DNA of 64,000 nt from NCBI RefSeq assembly GCF_009727055.1, contig NC_052349.1:96185446-96249445 (forward strand). Direction: 5' to 3'. The notes below the pieces were generated by a model, which saw only the letters and a list, made by a program, of their open reading frames with translations, ran no database searches and was not told the DNA's origin. The position numbers were made by a program, and so were the translations under genes. This DNA is from Benincasa hispida (taxonomy: Eukaryota > Streptophyta > Magnoliopsida > Cucurbitales > Cucurbitaceae). Positions 1-13,100 of the stretch are shown in pieces (within the stretch, counting starts at the first letter, position 1; each line of letters starts with the position of its first letter).

Positions 1-130
1 GAAATTACCAAAATATACTCGCGCGCACGCGGAAAAGCATTTGCTCTTGCTCTCATTGATGATCCATTTGCAAATATCCATGGAACAATGGGTCATCTTC
101 TTCCCCCCTCTCGCTCTAGTCGGTCTCGCT

Positions 131-470
131 TATCCATCTCATCCATGTGCCCCACTCTCTCTCCATATCTCTTGCTCTCTCTCCATATCTCTCATCTCTC
201 TCCCTCACTCCATATCTCTCACTCTTTCTCACTCCATATGTCTCGCTCTCTCCCCCTCTCTCTCGCTCTCTCTCTCTCCATGTCTCTCGCTCTCTCTCCC
301 TCTCACTTCATATTTCTCCATATCTCACGCTCTCTCTCCCTCCATATCTCTCGTTATCTCCCCCTCTCCCCCTCTCTTCATATCTCTCTTTTACTCTCTC
401 TCTCGCTCTTTCTCGCTCTCTATCGGTCTCGATCTCACTCTCTCTTGCTTTCTTTAGTTTTATCAACTTT
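131..470. repeat. CT-rich low-complexity tract
   Basis: Almost pure CT on the plus strand, built from irregular repeats of a CCATATCTCTC core separated by CTCTCT runs. All three plus-strand frames stay open here only because CT repeats lack stop codons, giving Leu/Ser-rich translations, so none is treated as a gene. A weaker continuation of the CTCTCGCTCT theme appears at 605-700. Confidence 0.85.
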
Positions 471-1140
471 GATTTTGCTGAAGTGGGTTAGAGAAGAAGT
501 CGCGAGCATCATCGACAGAGAAGAACAATTGACGCCCTACATGTTGGATTTTCAATGCCACCAAGACAAAAAGAAAGAAAGAAAGATTTTCTTTAGACAT
601 TGTCTCATTAGTCTCGCTCTCTCTGGTATCGCTCTCGCGAGTCTCGCTCTCTAGTGTCGCTCTCGCTGATTTCACTCTCACTTATATCACTCGCACTCTC
701 TTTCTACTCGTCTTTAACCTCAGAACACATCGAAAACCAGAAAAACAAACAAAAAAAATCATAGGTTCACAGTATTTCTAAACCTCATAACAACCCACCC
801 TATCCCCATTACCGATCAGTTTGAGACACAATCGACACAGATTAAAATCACTTTCCGATCAGATTCGATTTGTCGGCAGTAGTGGAAGATTTTGCAAGCT
901 CAAATGATAGATTTCAAATGATGGATTTTGCAAGCCGTTGCCTTTAAAGAGTTTTAGTTTAGTTTTGGTTTTCAGTAGAAGGATAAGAAGACAAAGAGGT
1001 GAGAGCATTTATGTAATCTGGTATGGCGTGATATCAGCAGAGGGTCAATTGATATTATTTTAGAAAATGGGTCATTTGATATTTTGGACCCAAAAAATGG
1101 GTCATTCGTATAAATGTCCCGATAAAAATAAGACAAAAAA
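471..1140. other. gene-free stretch
   Basis: No open frame with recognisable protein features on either strand. The only structure is the tail of the CT-rich repeat (605-700) and two short repeats of a 'gggtcatt' phrase near 1065-1105. Confidence 0.5.
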
Positions 1141-1260
1141 AACTCAATCTAAACCAAACCGTTTATGTGGGTCAAACCGAACCAGTTTATGTGGGCCAAA
1201 CCGAATTGGTTTCTATGAGACGAACCGAACCAAATATGCTGACTAGACGGAACCGAATTT
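1141..1260. repeat. degenerate AACCGAACC repeat, copy 1
   Basis: Several variants of AACCGAACC and 'tttatgtgggtcaaaccgaac' follow one another. The same word family occurs at 6330-6840 and 58925-59110. Such GGTTCGG-rich blocks are common in eudicot genomes and often belong to non-autonomous DNA transposons; at this copy I cannot see ends or a target duplication. Confidence 0.5.
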
Positions 1261-2000
1261 CGGACTGAGTGGACCGGTTCTTGAAATATATCTGAACCAG
1301 CAGGTGTGCAAAACCCACGAACCGTTTGCGCGAGAGAAGACCGTTGGATGTGATCCGGGCACTAGCGTGAACGTACTGAGAGCACCGACAGGGTTCTGTT
1401 CGGTGCCGATTGGGATCCAAGCAGCGGCGTGGACGTGGATCCGAGCCGGATCTGGGCGTCTGTGCAGGTGGTTCCGAGCGGCATAAATCTGGGATGTGGA
1501 TGACAGGGACCGACGATGCATCTGATTGGACGATTCTCGACTAGACGATGCAGATCTGACCGGCGCAAATCAGATCCGATCAAGTGCGTGTACTCCTTCC
1601 GCTAGGGGAGCTGGGTATTCAATGGGCTTTGAATCCGGATATTTACCCCTTTATGGAACTGAAACGGAGATTCAAGGATTTTTGAAGTACAAGTCTCGCA
1701 ACAGTACTGGCGTAAAAGGATCGGTCCTTCACTTGCTGATCGTTCGCGAGTCGAACTCGGGCGGCTGGGACGATGGGCTGAATAGGGCGGCGCGACTACG
1801 CTGACAAGGACGATCGGTCGTGATAACTCGCGAACAAATCAAGCAGCGGAGATGGAACGTCTGGAGAAACGGAGATTGACTGGCGGCTGAGACAACTTTC
1901 GACGGAGATGTGTAATTGACCGACAGTGGCGAGCAATCAGATATGATCGACAGCGGCAGCAGTGGCTAAGGTCTTTTAGGGTTTAAAAAACTTAGGAACA
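1261..2000. other. GC-richer segment without a callable gene
   Basis: Noticeably richer in G and C than its surroundings, with several short overlapping open frames on both strands (1243-1521, 1526-1804). None has a recognisable domain, and their overlap in several frames argues for composition, not coding. It could be an old retrotransposon or a captured fragment. Confidence 0.3.
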
Positions 2001-2587
2001 TTGGTAGGCAGATTGATTAATCTGCGCTATAATAATTTGAATACAGGCCATTTTAATCTCCGCTATATTAATTTGTTTGAGATATAAATTATTTTTGTTT
2101 AGATAGAAAATACTAAATACTATAACTAAAAAAAAAAAGAGGATAAATAAAAATTAGTAAATATTATAGCTAAGAGACTTTTAAAATGGGATCTTTTTAA
2201 ATATAAAAAAAAATTAAAAAAATTTACATTTTATATAACTTTTTACTATAAAGTATAAATATTTTTTGGATTTTTTTATTTATAAGATTTTTTTTTAAAT
2301 AGTATTTAATATAATTAATTATAGGTTATAAATAGTTGTCCACACCACTATTATATTTAGTGTGCCAAATATAGAGTAGGCTACAATAATCCATTCTACC
2401 AACTTTTAGTTGGTACTCCAAACGATACTTAAAATTTTGAGATTTTCAAAACATTCGACGTTTTGATATCATCTGAATTTTGAATTTTTTATTTCAATAA
2501 ATAATCATAAGATACAAAATCTTCTTATAAAAACTATACATTAAAAGAAAGTATCCTAGTAAGAATAAAATAAGATCTTTGATGATT
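2001..2587. other. AT-rich stretch, no gene
   Basis: Very AT-rich with homopolymer A and T runs. The phrase around 2340-2430 (tagtgtgccaaatatag, then an inverted 'accaacttttagttggt') looks like the end of a small AT-rich transposon, but no matching second end was found. Confidence 0.4.
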
Positions 2588-3063
2588 TTACACTGCATCA
2601 ACATCTATACAACGAACAATCTTTGTCTCTTCTTCCTCTTTCAACTTTTTGTCAAGCGAGCACGTGTCAGCCTGAACATGTTCACGGTAGCTAAAAGGCA
2701 CAAACATTGAAGCAATGGGAATGCTTCTCGCATTGTGCCTTTCCATAAAAAGGCGTGCTTGAGCGCATCTTGAACCCTTGCCTAATATTTCTACAGAAAG
2801 ATGTGTAACTTTCATGCAACGCCAATATTAAAAGCTGTGACAAGAATATTCAATTTTGCCATTGATTGAATAAAAAGAATACAATAATAAAAGAAATGAA
2901 TTGTAAATGCACAAGCAATAGAAAGAACCTTCTACGCCATGAGGAATGACCCCAGCCTTTAGATAGATTTCCAGCTTAGGCTCTCGCATGCCTCGTTTGC
3001 TCACATGTTCCCAGACATCCTTAACTCTTTTTCGCTGTTTTGCTCCATTGCCACCCGTTCAAT
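2588..3063 (-). CDS. two candidate exons of unknown product downstream of the replication gene
   Basis: I do not recognise the product. Reading the minus strand, 2808-2588 is open for 73 codons and ends in TAA; it is preceded by an AG at 2810-2809. Upstream, about 3045-2929 is open in one frame (containing KDVWEHVSKRGMREPKLEIY) and is followed by GT at 2928. Joining 2929 to 2808 keeps the frame, creating a Val codon, which supports a real 117-bp intron. The peptide is mixed-composition and protein-like, ending in an acidic/basic KEEEETK tail. A strong pyrimidine-rich acceptor ends at 3064, but an exon starting there would meet TGA in this frame, so the 5' boundary is unresolved. These could be alternative 3' exons of the gene ending at 3551, a separate small gene, or pseudogene remains. 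No intact start codon links them to a complete gene. Confidence 0.35.
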
Positions 3064-3550
3064 CTTAGAAAACAAAACAACACACAAGAAAATTAGCAGT
3101 GTTAAGATGAGACAACCATATATTAAATGTGGAAGTATAACCAATTGAAACGATTGAGACAAAGCCTCAATCCAAAAGAGACATTTCCAACTGGACAACA
3201 TAGAAGAAAAACTATTTAAGAGTAAACAGAGAGTATTCAATTTACACCAAGAGTAAGGAAGACAGGAAGACAACGCTATCAAAGAAAACCGTATATTACT
3301 TTTCCTTTATAGGGAAGGACATGTTTTTTTCAGCCACTCTGACCACAAGAAAGCAGAAATGAACAAATATATAAACCGAGTGAAAAGAGTGGATGATGTT
3401 CAAACTAGAAAATTGAAAAGCAAATACACAGCTTCTTCAGAAGTTGGTTGATCTTTGCTATATACAAGAGGAGAGTTACAAGTAAAGCTATAGATGAACT
3501 GCTAGTTATTTTACAACTAATGGGAGGTTTTTTCCAGGTATTGTTAAAAG
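3064..3550. other. spacer / probable 3' UTR of the replication gene
   Basis: Lies immediately 3' of the TAG at 3551-3553 (gene on minus). No coding signal of its own. It should hold the 3' UTR of the Treslin-like gene or, if the candidate exons at 2588-3063 belong to that gene, an intron. Confidence 0.4.
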
Positions 3551-4112
3551 CTATGAATCTGTGTCATTAAATAATGCCTTGGAAACAGAACGACATGACT
3601 GATTTCCATTCTTAACAGCTTCTTCATCGCCATCTTGGTGCTCTCTTTGGAACGAGTGACTTTTTTCTGGAGTCTCACAAACCAGGTCATTGCTTTCCCT
3701 ATTTGGGTACTTCCTTTTCGATGCCTTTTTAAGATGATTCATCTTAGGTTTCCTTGCCTTTGTTTGCTTTGGTGCCCAAACTCGGTGCAAATCTGGTACC
3801 CAACTCGTGAAAGATGCAAATCTTCTGGCCCTTTCTCTCATTTCTTGAGCTTTGATCAGTTTGCAAGTGTAGACATTATTGATCCCTGGAGATTTTTCAT
3901 TGTTTTTTTCATGGGTTTTATTTTCCCCTGAAACTGGATCATTGGAGCTATAGTTGTCACCGACTTCATCGCTAAGTAAGTTGTCTCTCCAAGAATGATT
4001 GCTATCCTCACTGTAGAGAGGGTGATTGGTAGATATATTCTCATCAACAAACAACAACAAATCCATTTTTTCATAGATCTTATTCACAATATCTCCTAGA
4101 CTTTGGCAATAC
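3551..4112 (-). CDS. TICRR: TICRR-like gene, terminal exon 3
   Basis: 562 nt. The acceptor AAAATTTCAG ends at 4113; the first base completes an Arg codon (AG from exon 2 plus G). The frame then reads YCQSLGDIVNKIYEKMDLLLF and continues to TAG at 3551. It carries the linker, the RRFASFTSW...RVWAPKQ block, the basic stretch and the TPEK site. The in-phase join across 13.3 kb and the continuation of the family helix pattern are the evidence that it belongs to exons 1 and 2. Confidence 0.82.
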
Positions 4113-7100
4113 CTGAAATTTTAAGCAAATAAGATAATTAAAATGTCCATCCATCAACAACAAAAATTTGAATCTGAAACAAATCATTTGATCCAACCCG
4201 AGAGATCCATAAACTAATCCCGATGCATATACATACAGAAGATGCAATGAAAGAAATAATAATATTGAACCCTATAGAGGAATAAGGAACCTAACATAGA
4301 AAAACAAGGAAAACTCGCAAAAACCACTCCTAAAGTATGGTAGTAGTTGCAATTACACTCTCAAACTTTCAATTATAAAAATTAAGCTCTCAAACTTGTA
4401 CAAATGTTAAAATTGGACCCTAAGACTTGCATAATTTTAGAATTGATTATATAAGTTTGAGATTCAATTTTTATCATTTGAGGGTCCAATTTCTACAACT
4501 ATTGTAAGTTTGAGGATTCAATTTTAACATTTGTAGAAGTTTTGAGGGCCCAATTTCTACAGTTAAAATTTTGAGTGTAGTTGCAACTACCACCATACTT
4601 CAGGGGTGGTTTTTGGAATTTGTCCAAAAAACCAATGTAATAAAGTCATTCCCCAGAGTAAATACTAAATATGCTATATGCTGATGTTTATAACAAGCCT
4701 TAAAGCCATGTTTCAGTGCATATATGTTGGTGTTCATAACAACCACTAACCACCCAAACAAATATATGTTCCTTTATAGATTTTCATGTAGGGTGGTCAT
4801 AAAGAAGTTGAATTTTGTTGATTTGTGAGATCAAAATTCGTGACCTTGTTCCTTCAACATTTGAACTTTTAAACTTGAAAGAATTGTTTAAAGAACATTA
4901 AGATGCCATTTTAGTCATACAATTTTAGTCTATGAACTTTCATTTGTCCAATTTGGTCTTTCAAAATTAATATATTACGTGAATACGTTTTCAATAATAG
5001 AAAAACTAATATATAATAAGTTCTTGAAAACATAATAAACCTAAAGGTAATGATGTAATAGAATTGAGATAATTTGGAAAATTCAAATTGATCTTGGTTA
5101 ATCTTAGATTTTAGTTTTCTAATTAGTTTTTTAGTTTCTTTTTAGTCATCCTTTTAGGATCCTATCTTACATTTAATTCTCTATAAATAGAGAATTCTTT
5201 CCTTGTATTCAATAACTTTGGATTCATGATAAAGACTTCATTAAATTCTTGGAGAGAATTCTGCTTTTATCTCTCTTTTGGCTATACATCAAATAATGAC
5301 CAAAAAAGCTGAATGTTGAGAAAACAATTGAAACCATTCTCCTTGTTAGAAAAATACGATTAGTCCTCACTCCGTAGGGAGACCATACAAACCAACGTCT
5401 CAGTAATGCAGTGAAACGGTTAAAAGCAACCAATAAAATCCTCCAAAAGGATAATGTATTTACAAGACATGAATAGATGTAATGTTTCTCATCCTTTTTG
5501 CAAAGGAGGCACCAATTTGGTGAAACATAGATTCATGGGGATCTTTATTGTAGAACATCATGGTAATACAACAATGGCTAAGGTCCCATTAAAAAGAAAA
5601 TAATTTTAAAAAAAAAAAAGAAAAAAAAAGACTTTCGGTTGAATTTTGACAAAATATTAAAAGAGTGACTGCCCCACATCGGAGAGGTTCATAGAAGTGA
5701 TGAGCTCCAAGCACTATAAAAGGAACTTATGGTCTTGGTTTCAAATCGTCTTAGTTAGAAACATTTTAAGCTTGGATGTACTAACTTTAGTTAAAGTCTC
5801 TTTATGTATTCTCTAGTTTGAGAGGAAGAAAACAGGTATGAGTAAACAACCTTTGAGAATGTTCTTGTGATTGGGAACAGGAGAGAATTTTGTGTGACTA
5901 TAACAATTTTTCACATAGTGATGGGTCATGATTTTTCTCGGAGTTTTGGAGTTCACGTAAACACTTGTGTTTCCAAGTTTTGTTTTCTTTTAATGTCTCG
6001 ATTATTTTTTTCTTATTCTTGCAGTAGTATGAGGTTTTTCCCAACAAGTGGTATCAAAACTTCAAGAGTGAAGCATGTGTGAAGCTTTACAAATCTAGAA
6101 AAGTTTGATGTGGAAAAATCAGATGGAATGATTACAACTTCGACTTGTGGCAAGTGCAAGTTAAGGATGTGTTAATAAAATTTGAGTTACCCAAGAGCAA
6201 GTTAAGCGGTGATGTGGTCCAGTAGAGTCTAGGAGTGGTGGATTCTAGCAAAGGTTCAAAAAAAAAAGTCTTGCCATGATAGAAGATGTGATTTAAGCTG
6301 TTTTACAAGTTTTGCACATGAGCATAGGGGTGTAAGCGATTCGGTTCGAATCGATTTTTGTAGAAAACCAGAACCGAACCAATTATTTGGTTAAGGAAAT
6401 ACAGAAAATCGGAATCGAATTGACCTTACAAGAAACCACACTACTCGAACCGCTCGAACTGGCGGTTTGGTCGGCTTGATTTGCAATTTACCGTTTTAAT
6501 TGTGTGCTTGGGTGGGCTAAGTGGAGGAAATCCACAAATTGCAAATTGTCTTTTGGGAAATAAAACAAAATTTCGCGCTTACCCAGTCTCGATCCCGCGA
6601 CCTTAAGGTTTTATGTGTGCCTCCTGACCAATCAAACCAATTGTAATGTTTATTGTATATATTTTATCGGCTGGTTCAGTTTTCTAATATGTTTTTTTTG
6701 CTTAACCCAAACTCAACCGAATATTTTTGGTCTTTGTATATCTTCAACCTGAAAATACCGACAGACCGACCGGTTCGAAACTAAATCGACCAACCGTTCG
6801 GTCGGTTTAAGTGATTTTTCGATTTTTCCTCACACCCCACCCCTACATGGACATTGACTTGGCAGTTATGCAAAATGTGTGGTGGAAGTTATAATGATGA
6901 CTGAAGAATTTCCAAGTGAGCTATGTAGGTGAAAATAGCACCCATAGATTTCAACGAGGTTTATCAACATGTGATGAAAAAGAAAAACCTTGGAAGGTGT
7001 CATTCAAAGTGGTCTACTCTTTATGATGGAGTAGGTCCTAGTTTTCTGAGTGGTCCACTCTTGAAATTTCATCTCCTCATCAATGAAATTTTGTAGAATG

Positions 7101-10100
7101 TCTTTCATTAAAAAGATTAAAAAACTTATGATCCTATATGGTTGTCGCCTGACAGTGAAGACAATGGATGTAGCAAGAGCGGTAGATTCTTCAAATATCA
7201 TAAAAGGAGCTTATGGCTTTGGTTTCAACTCATCCCAATTAGAAACACTTTAAGTTTGGGTGTACTAACTCTAGTTAAATTTCCTTCATGTATTCTCTAG
7301 TTTGAGAGTGCGAAAAAATGTACGAGTAGTCAAAAGCTTTAAGAACCAACTGAGCAAGAAATAATCAAACAACTTTCGAGAGAGTCAAGCCACGCCACTT
7401 ATCAATCTTCATTTTAAACTTCTCCTCAGACCTTCCCATGGCACCATGCTTTCCCCCAATGGGAAACCCCAAGTAGTTGAAGGGAAAGTTCCCCACTTTA
7501 TAGCTAAGAATGGAAGCATGAAAATCAATCTCTTCAAACATCCACCTATCTCTAGAATGGTATGATAATACCAACTTTGGGCATAAATCTTCATGGCTTT
7601 GTTTTTGGAACCACCCAAAAGACCTCATACCAATGGAGATAATTGTCCTCACTTATATGCCCATGATCTTTTCCTTCCCTAACCAATTTGGACTTTGTTT
7701 GCACTCCTAACAAACCTCCCCTTGAACAAAGTACCACTCTTTCAGCCCCTCCTTGAACAAATTCGTCCGCTCCCAACCATGAGAGCTTGCTCTTCATCTT
7801 AAGCCACATCCACTTCATCCTAATTGATCTTGCTCTTTATCCCAAGGTGCATCCTGTTCATCTTGAGTCAACATCCATATAGAGCATGAGCATGAGCACA
7901 TATCACACTTGTTCTTATCAAGGTAGGGGAGACAACAAGACTATCCAGATAGATCATGAACGAGGCTCACTAAATTTTTTTGTTTAAAATTTGAGGATTT
8001 TACCCACACAGTTAGATACAAATCACGACAAGGATACCAATTGATAAGGACAATGGAACCTCCTCTATCTCCACAATGGTATGATATTATCTACTTTGAG
8101 CCCTCATGCGTTGCTTTTGGAACCACCTAAAAGGCAGCATACCAATAGAGATAAGCCCTCACTTATATACCCATTATCACTTCCTTCCCTAACCAATGTG
8201 GGGTTTGCTTTGCACTCCTAACATCAACTATTCTTATGGGAAAACAGTCTAACCCTACTATTTTAGGTTGCCAAAGAAACTATATTAAATTTTAAGTAGG
8301 TGATCACCATAAATTGAACCCATTCTCTCTAAGTTCTTTATGTAAACAGTTCTTTATTATTTACCAGGCCTTTATAAACCACCGAGCCAATTCATGGTGT
8401 TTTCTCAACATAAAACCTTTAGATCCAATATTTCAACAATAACAACGCTCGACTCTTCCAATTGATGTCACTAATTCCCAGACCTCTCTCTTCTATGGGA
8501 AGAGGAACTTTTTGCAATAAGGTGGATATCCCCTTTTTCCTTGCTTCCATGCCACAGGAAGTTAAGTAATAAATGAGTAAGATTGAAAGAGTAGCTTGGA
8601 CAAGAGTCAGACAAACCACTTTAGCAAAGTAGGTCCCTTTCCCTTTCCACCTTGCATTCAGTGGAAGATCCAAATATGTTGCTGGTAGACACATTTTGCA
8701 CCCTACCTGAGAAATTTTTTTTCCCCTAAAATTAAGAAACTAAGCTTTAAGTGAGAAAATTGCTAGAATACACCAGGCCTAAAAGCCCTCAACTACCTAC
8801 AAGAACAAGCTTCGACCCAAAAGAATGGCATTAAGCTAATAATTACTGATCAAGGGTTTTGCTTCACACTTCTTTGTGAGGAACGGCTGTGATGGTTCAG
8901 GTGTCACAAATTTATCTAAGTTCCATGGTTCCTCAGGATGGATTATGCAATGCATTGTTTGGCCATCTTTTGGGGTAGATACTTGTAAAACTCTTAGGTT
9001 TGAGAAAGAATCAAAATGCTCTATTCATTCACCAAAGATATGAATATATACAAGTGCACAAAGCATAGAAAAGGAAAATATCACAAAATATTTACAAGAA
9101 TGGAAAACCCTAACTATAGAATTATAACTCCCCCTCAAGTTGGAGCATATATGTTAATCATGCCCAACTTGTTACATAGATAATCTATACGTCTTCCATC
9201 CAATGCTTCATGAAGATATCTTCTAATTGTTCTCCAGTCTTCACATATCCTGTAGACATCAACCCTTGTTGAATTTTCTCACGTACAAAATGGCAATCAA
9301 CTTCAATATGTTTAGTCCTTTCATGAAATACTGGATTAGACGCAATATGAAGTGCTATTTGATTATCACACCACAACTTTGTCGATGTGGTGATTTCAAA
9401 TCCCAACTCAACAAAAAGATATATCCAAATCAATTCACACACAGATTGTGCCATTGCTCTATATTCTGATTCCGCACTTGAACGTGACACCACATTTTGC
9501 TTCTTACTCTTCCAAGAAATCAAATTACTACCAACAAAAACACAATACCCTGAGGTTGATCTTCTGTCTTCTTTAGATCCTGCCCAATCGGCGTCTGAGA
9601 AATATTCAATATTAGTATGACCATAATCCTTATATAATAAACCACGCTCGGGAGCAGCCTTCATATAACAAAGAATCTGTTCCAATGCAACCCAATGATC
9701 AACTATGGGGCATGACATATACTGACTCACAATACTTACTGAATAGGCTATGTCGGGTCGAGTCACTGTAAGGTAATTAAGTTTTCCCACTAACCTCTTA
9801 TATCTTTCAAGATCTTTTAGCAATTCTCCATCTTTTGTGAGTTGTAAGTTGGGCATTATTGGGGTGTACTACATGGCTTAGCCCCTAGCTTTCCTGTTTC
9901 AGTCAACAAATCAAGTACATATTTTCTCTGTGATAATAGAATTCCTTTCTTGCTTCTTATTACCTCAATTCCTAAGAAGAATTTCAACATGCCCAAATCT
10001 TTTGTACGAAATTGACTATGAAGAAAGGTCTTTAGAGACTGAATCCTAAAGCATCATCACCAGTAATCACAATATCATCCACATATACGACTAACAAGAA

Positions 10101-13100
10101 GACACCACCCTCAGATCTCTTAAAAAAGACCGAGTGATTTGACGTGCTCTTCCGCATTCCAAAGCTTTCAATCACCTGGCTAAATTTACCAAACCAAGCT
10201 CGTGGGCTCTGCTTTAATCCATACAAGGATTTACGAAGGCGACACACCATTCCATTCTCCCCCTGAGCAACAAACCCTGATGGTTGCTCCATATACACCT
10301 CTTCTTGAAGATCACCATGAAGAAATGCATTTTTAATATCAAGTTGATGTAAAGGCCAATGATTGATTGAAGCTAATGAAATAAACAACCTCACAGATGC
10401 CATTTTTGCTACAGGAGAAAAAGTATCAACATAGTCAACGCCATAAGTTTGTGCATAGCCTTTCGCTCGCTACAATGCGTGCTTTTAACCAAGCAACAGA
10501 ACCATCAGGATTGACTTTAACTGCAAACACCCATTTGCAACTAATAGCTTTCTTTCCTGCAGGGAAAGAAATTAAATCCCAAGTACAATTATCATCTAAG
10601 GCAGTCATCTCCTCCACCATTGCGGCACACCAACCAGGATGAGACAAATCCTCATGAACAGTTTTAGGGATGGATACAGACTCTAACGATGCAATGAATG
10701 AACATATGGAAGGCGACAAATGGTTATATGAAACAAAAGAGGAAATAGGATGAGCATATGTACGTTTACCTTTACGTAAAGCAATAGGAAAATCATCACT
10801 CGTTTCTGGATCCAATGACGAAGAAGACTTTGGTACAGGGCATGGAACTGAAGGAGGTTGTCGTCAAGTATAGACCTCAACGATGGGTGGAAGAGTAGAG
10901 GTAGCCACAGGTAGAGATGAATCAGGAAGAGGATCGAAAGGAGAAATAACTGCGTAGACAAAGAAATCATCCTCTAATTCCTTATGCTCCCCCTGACTCT
11001 TATTCGAAGAGAAAGACGGTGATGAAAAAAATGGGGTATGTTAAAAAAAATGTGATATCATGAGAGGCAAAATATTTATTTAGACTAGGACAATAACACC
11101 GATACCCCTTTTGAACACGAGAATAACCAAGGAAAATACATTTTAAGGACTTTGGATCCAGCTTGGTATGTTGAGGCCGAACATCCCGAACAAAGCAGGT
11201 ATAACCAAATATTTTGGGTGGAATGGAAAACAAATGTTGCTTGGGGCATAAAGTACGAAAAGATATCTCACCCTTAAGAATGGAAGAGGGCATGCGATTT
11301 ATTAAGAAACAAGCTGTGGAAACAGCATCAGCCCAAAAAGATTTTGGAACATGCATCTGAAACATCAAAGCTCTGACTGTCTCAAGGAGATGACGATTCT
11401 TCCATTCTGCAACCCCATTTTGAGATGGAGTATCGACACAAGAAAATTGATGAAGAATGCCATGGGTATCTAAATAAGACTTGAGTGTATGAGAGAAATA
11501 TTCCTTAACATTATCACTCCGTAGGATTTTAAGAGTACCACTAAACTGAGTTTGAATTTCAGTATGGAAGTTATGAAAATGAGAAAGTAACTCAAAACAA
11601 CTTTTCATTAAATATAACCACGTAACACAAGAATAGTCATCGACAAATGTAACAAAATACCTAAACCCTCCTTTGGACTCAACAGGACATGGACCCCAAA
11701 CATCAGAATGGACTAATTCAAAATGAGCACTAGTTCGTTTATTGACTCGAGGATACAAACTCAAACGATGAAATTTAGCAAACTGACATGACTCACAATC
11801 TAAAGAAGACAAATGTTGAAGTTGTGGACGAAAACTCTTCAACACAAAGATTGACAGATGACCTAAACGACAATGCTCTTTAAAGGGAGACGACACGCTT
11901 GAGCATGTAATGGTCGTAGGTGTTTATGGTTCAAAGATGTAAAGACCTTCAAATTCACGCCCTTTACCAATAGTCTGTTTCGTCGTAAGATCCTAAAATA
12001 AGCAATAACCAGGAAAAAATGAGACACAATAATGAAGATCACGAGTGATTTTACTGATCGAAATCAAATTAAACAAGAAATGTGGTAAATTTAAAACTGA
12101 TGACAAAGAAATTGATTCAGTAAGATCGACGACTCCTGATCCTAAAACAGGAGTGGAGGTTCCATCAGCTATAGTGACATTAGGTGAAGTGGTAGATGTA
12201 CAAAGGTTAGAGAATAAACTAGGTTATCTGTCATATGGTCTGTAGCGCTAGAGTCAATGACCAATTTTGACGTGGAGGAAAGAAGGCATTTAGAAATGTT
12301 ACCTGTCTCTGCGATGGCCATAATGGGAGTAGAAGATGATGCCTTTAATGACTCTTGATATTGCTGAAATTTAACAAACTCCTCTGCAGAAATCATAATT
12401 GACTTGTCAAGATTATTAGGGGTAGAGGCGACATGTGCAAAGGGCGATGGCATCCTCTGACCCTTATTCATCAATCTTCTGCATTCACGCTTCGTATGGC
12501 CAGGTTTATGACAATAATAGCAAACAATACCTCTTGAATTTGATCTTTGGTTATTGGGATGACCTTTGGAGCTATTTGATTCAACCCCCTTATTACCTCT
12601 ATAATCATTTGTGCGCCCAATCAAAGCACTACTAGAATCAGATGACGTAACTGCTTGTGTCTTCTCAATATGAAGTATTCGAGTGTAAGCTTCTTTCAAC
12701 AATGAGATATTTGATCTTGACAACACTTGATCTTTGGCCATCTCATATTTAGGTGCAAGACCTACTAAAAAGCTCATGATAAACAACTTTTCACGTTGAG
12801 CCATTAAAACTTTTGGATCCATGCTGATTGGCATCAAGGCATTGAATTCCGCGCATGTATTTTTAACATCCATAAAGTAGCTTGTAAGAGAGTTTTCTCC
12901 TTGATCAGGTTGATATAGAGTCTTACAAACATCAAACACTCTATTAATATTCTCTTTCCTGAATAAAGGAAATCCAAATATTCCAATAGTTCCTTGACTA
13001 ATTCACATTGATTTACTAGTTCAACGATTTCACGGTCAATAGAATTCTTGATCTGTAGAAGCATTCTTGAATCCGCCACCAAATCTTTTTATTAGCATCA

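Noticed and set aside
41..654. Three overlapping plus-strand frames rich in Leu and Ser
   Set aside because: They are translations of CT-repeat DNA, open in all three frames, without motifs.
5184..5199. TATA box marking a promoter within intron 2
   Set aside because: A single TATAAATA in AT-rich DNA with no leader, LTR ends or ORF nearby.
6590..6610. tRNA gene or SINE suggested by a B-box-like 'ggatcgagact' on minus
   Set aside because: No A box at the right distance, no cloverleaf, and it lies inside the hAT-like insertion.
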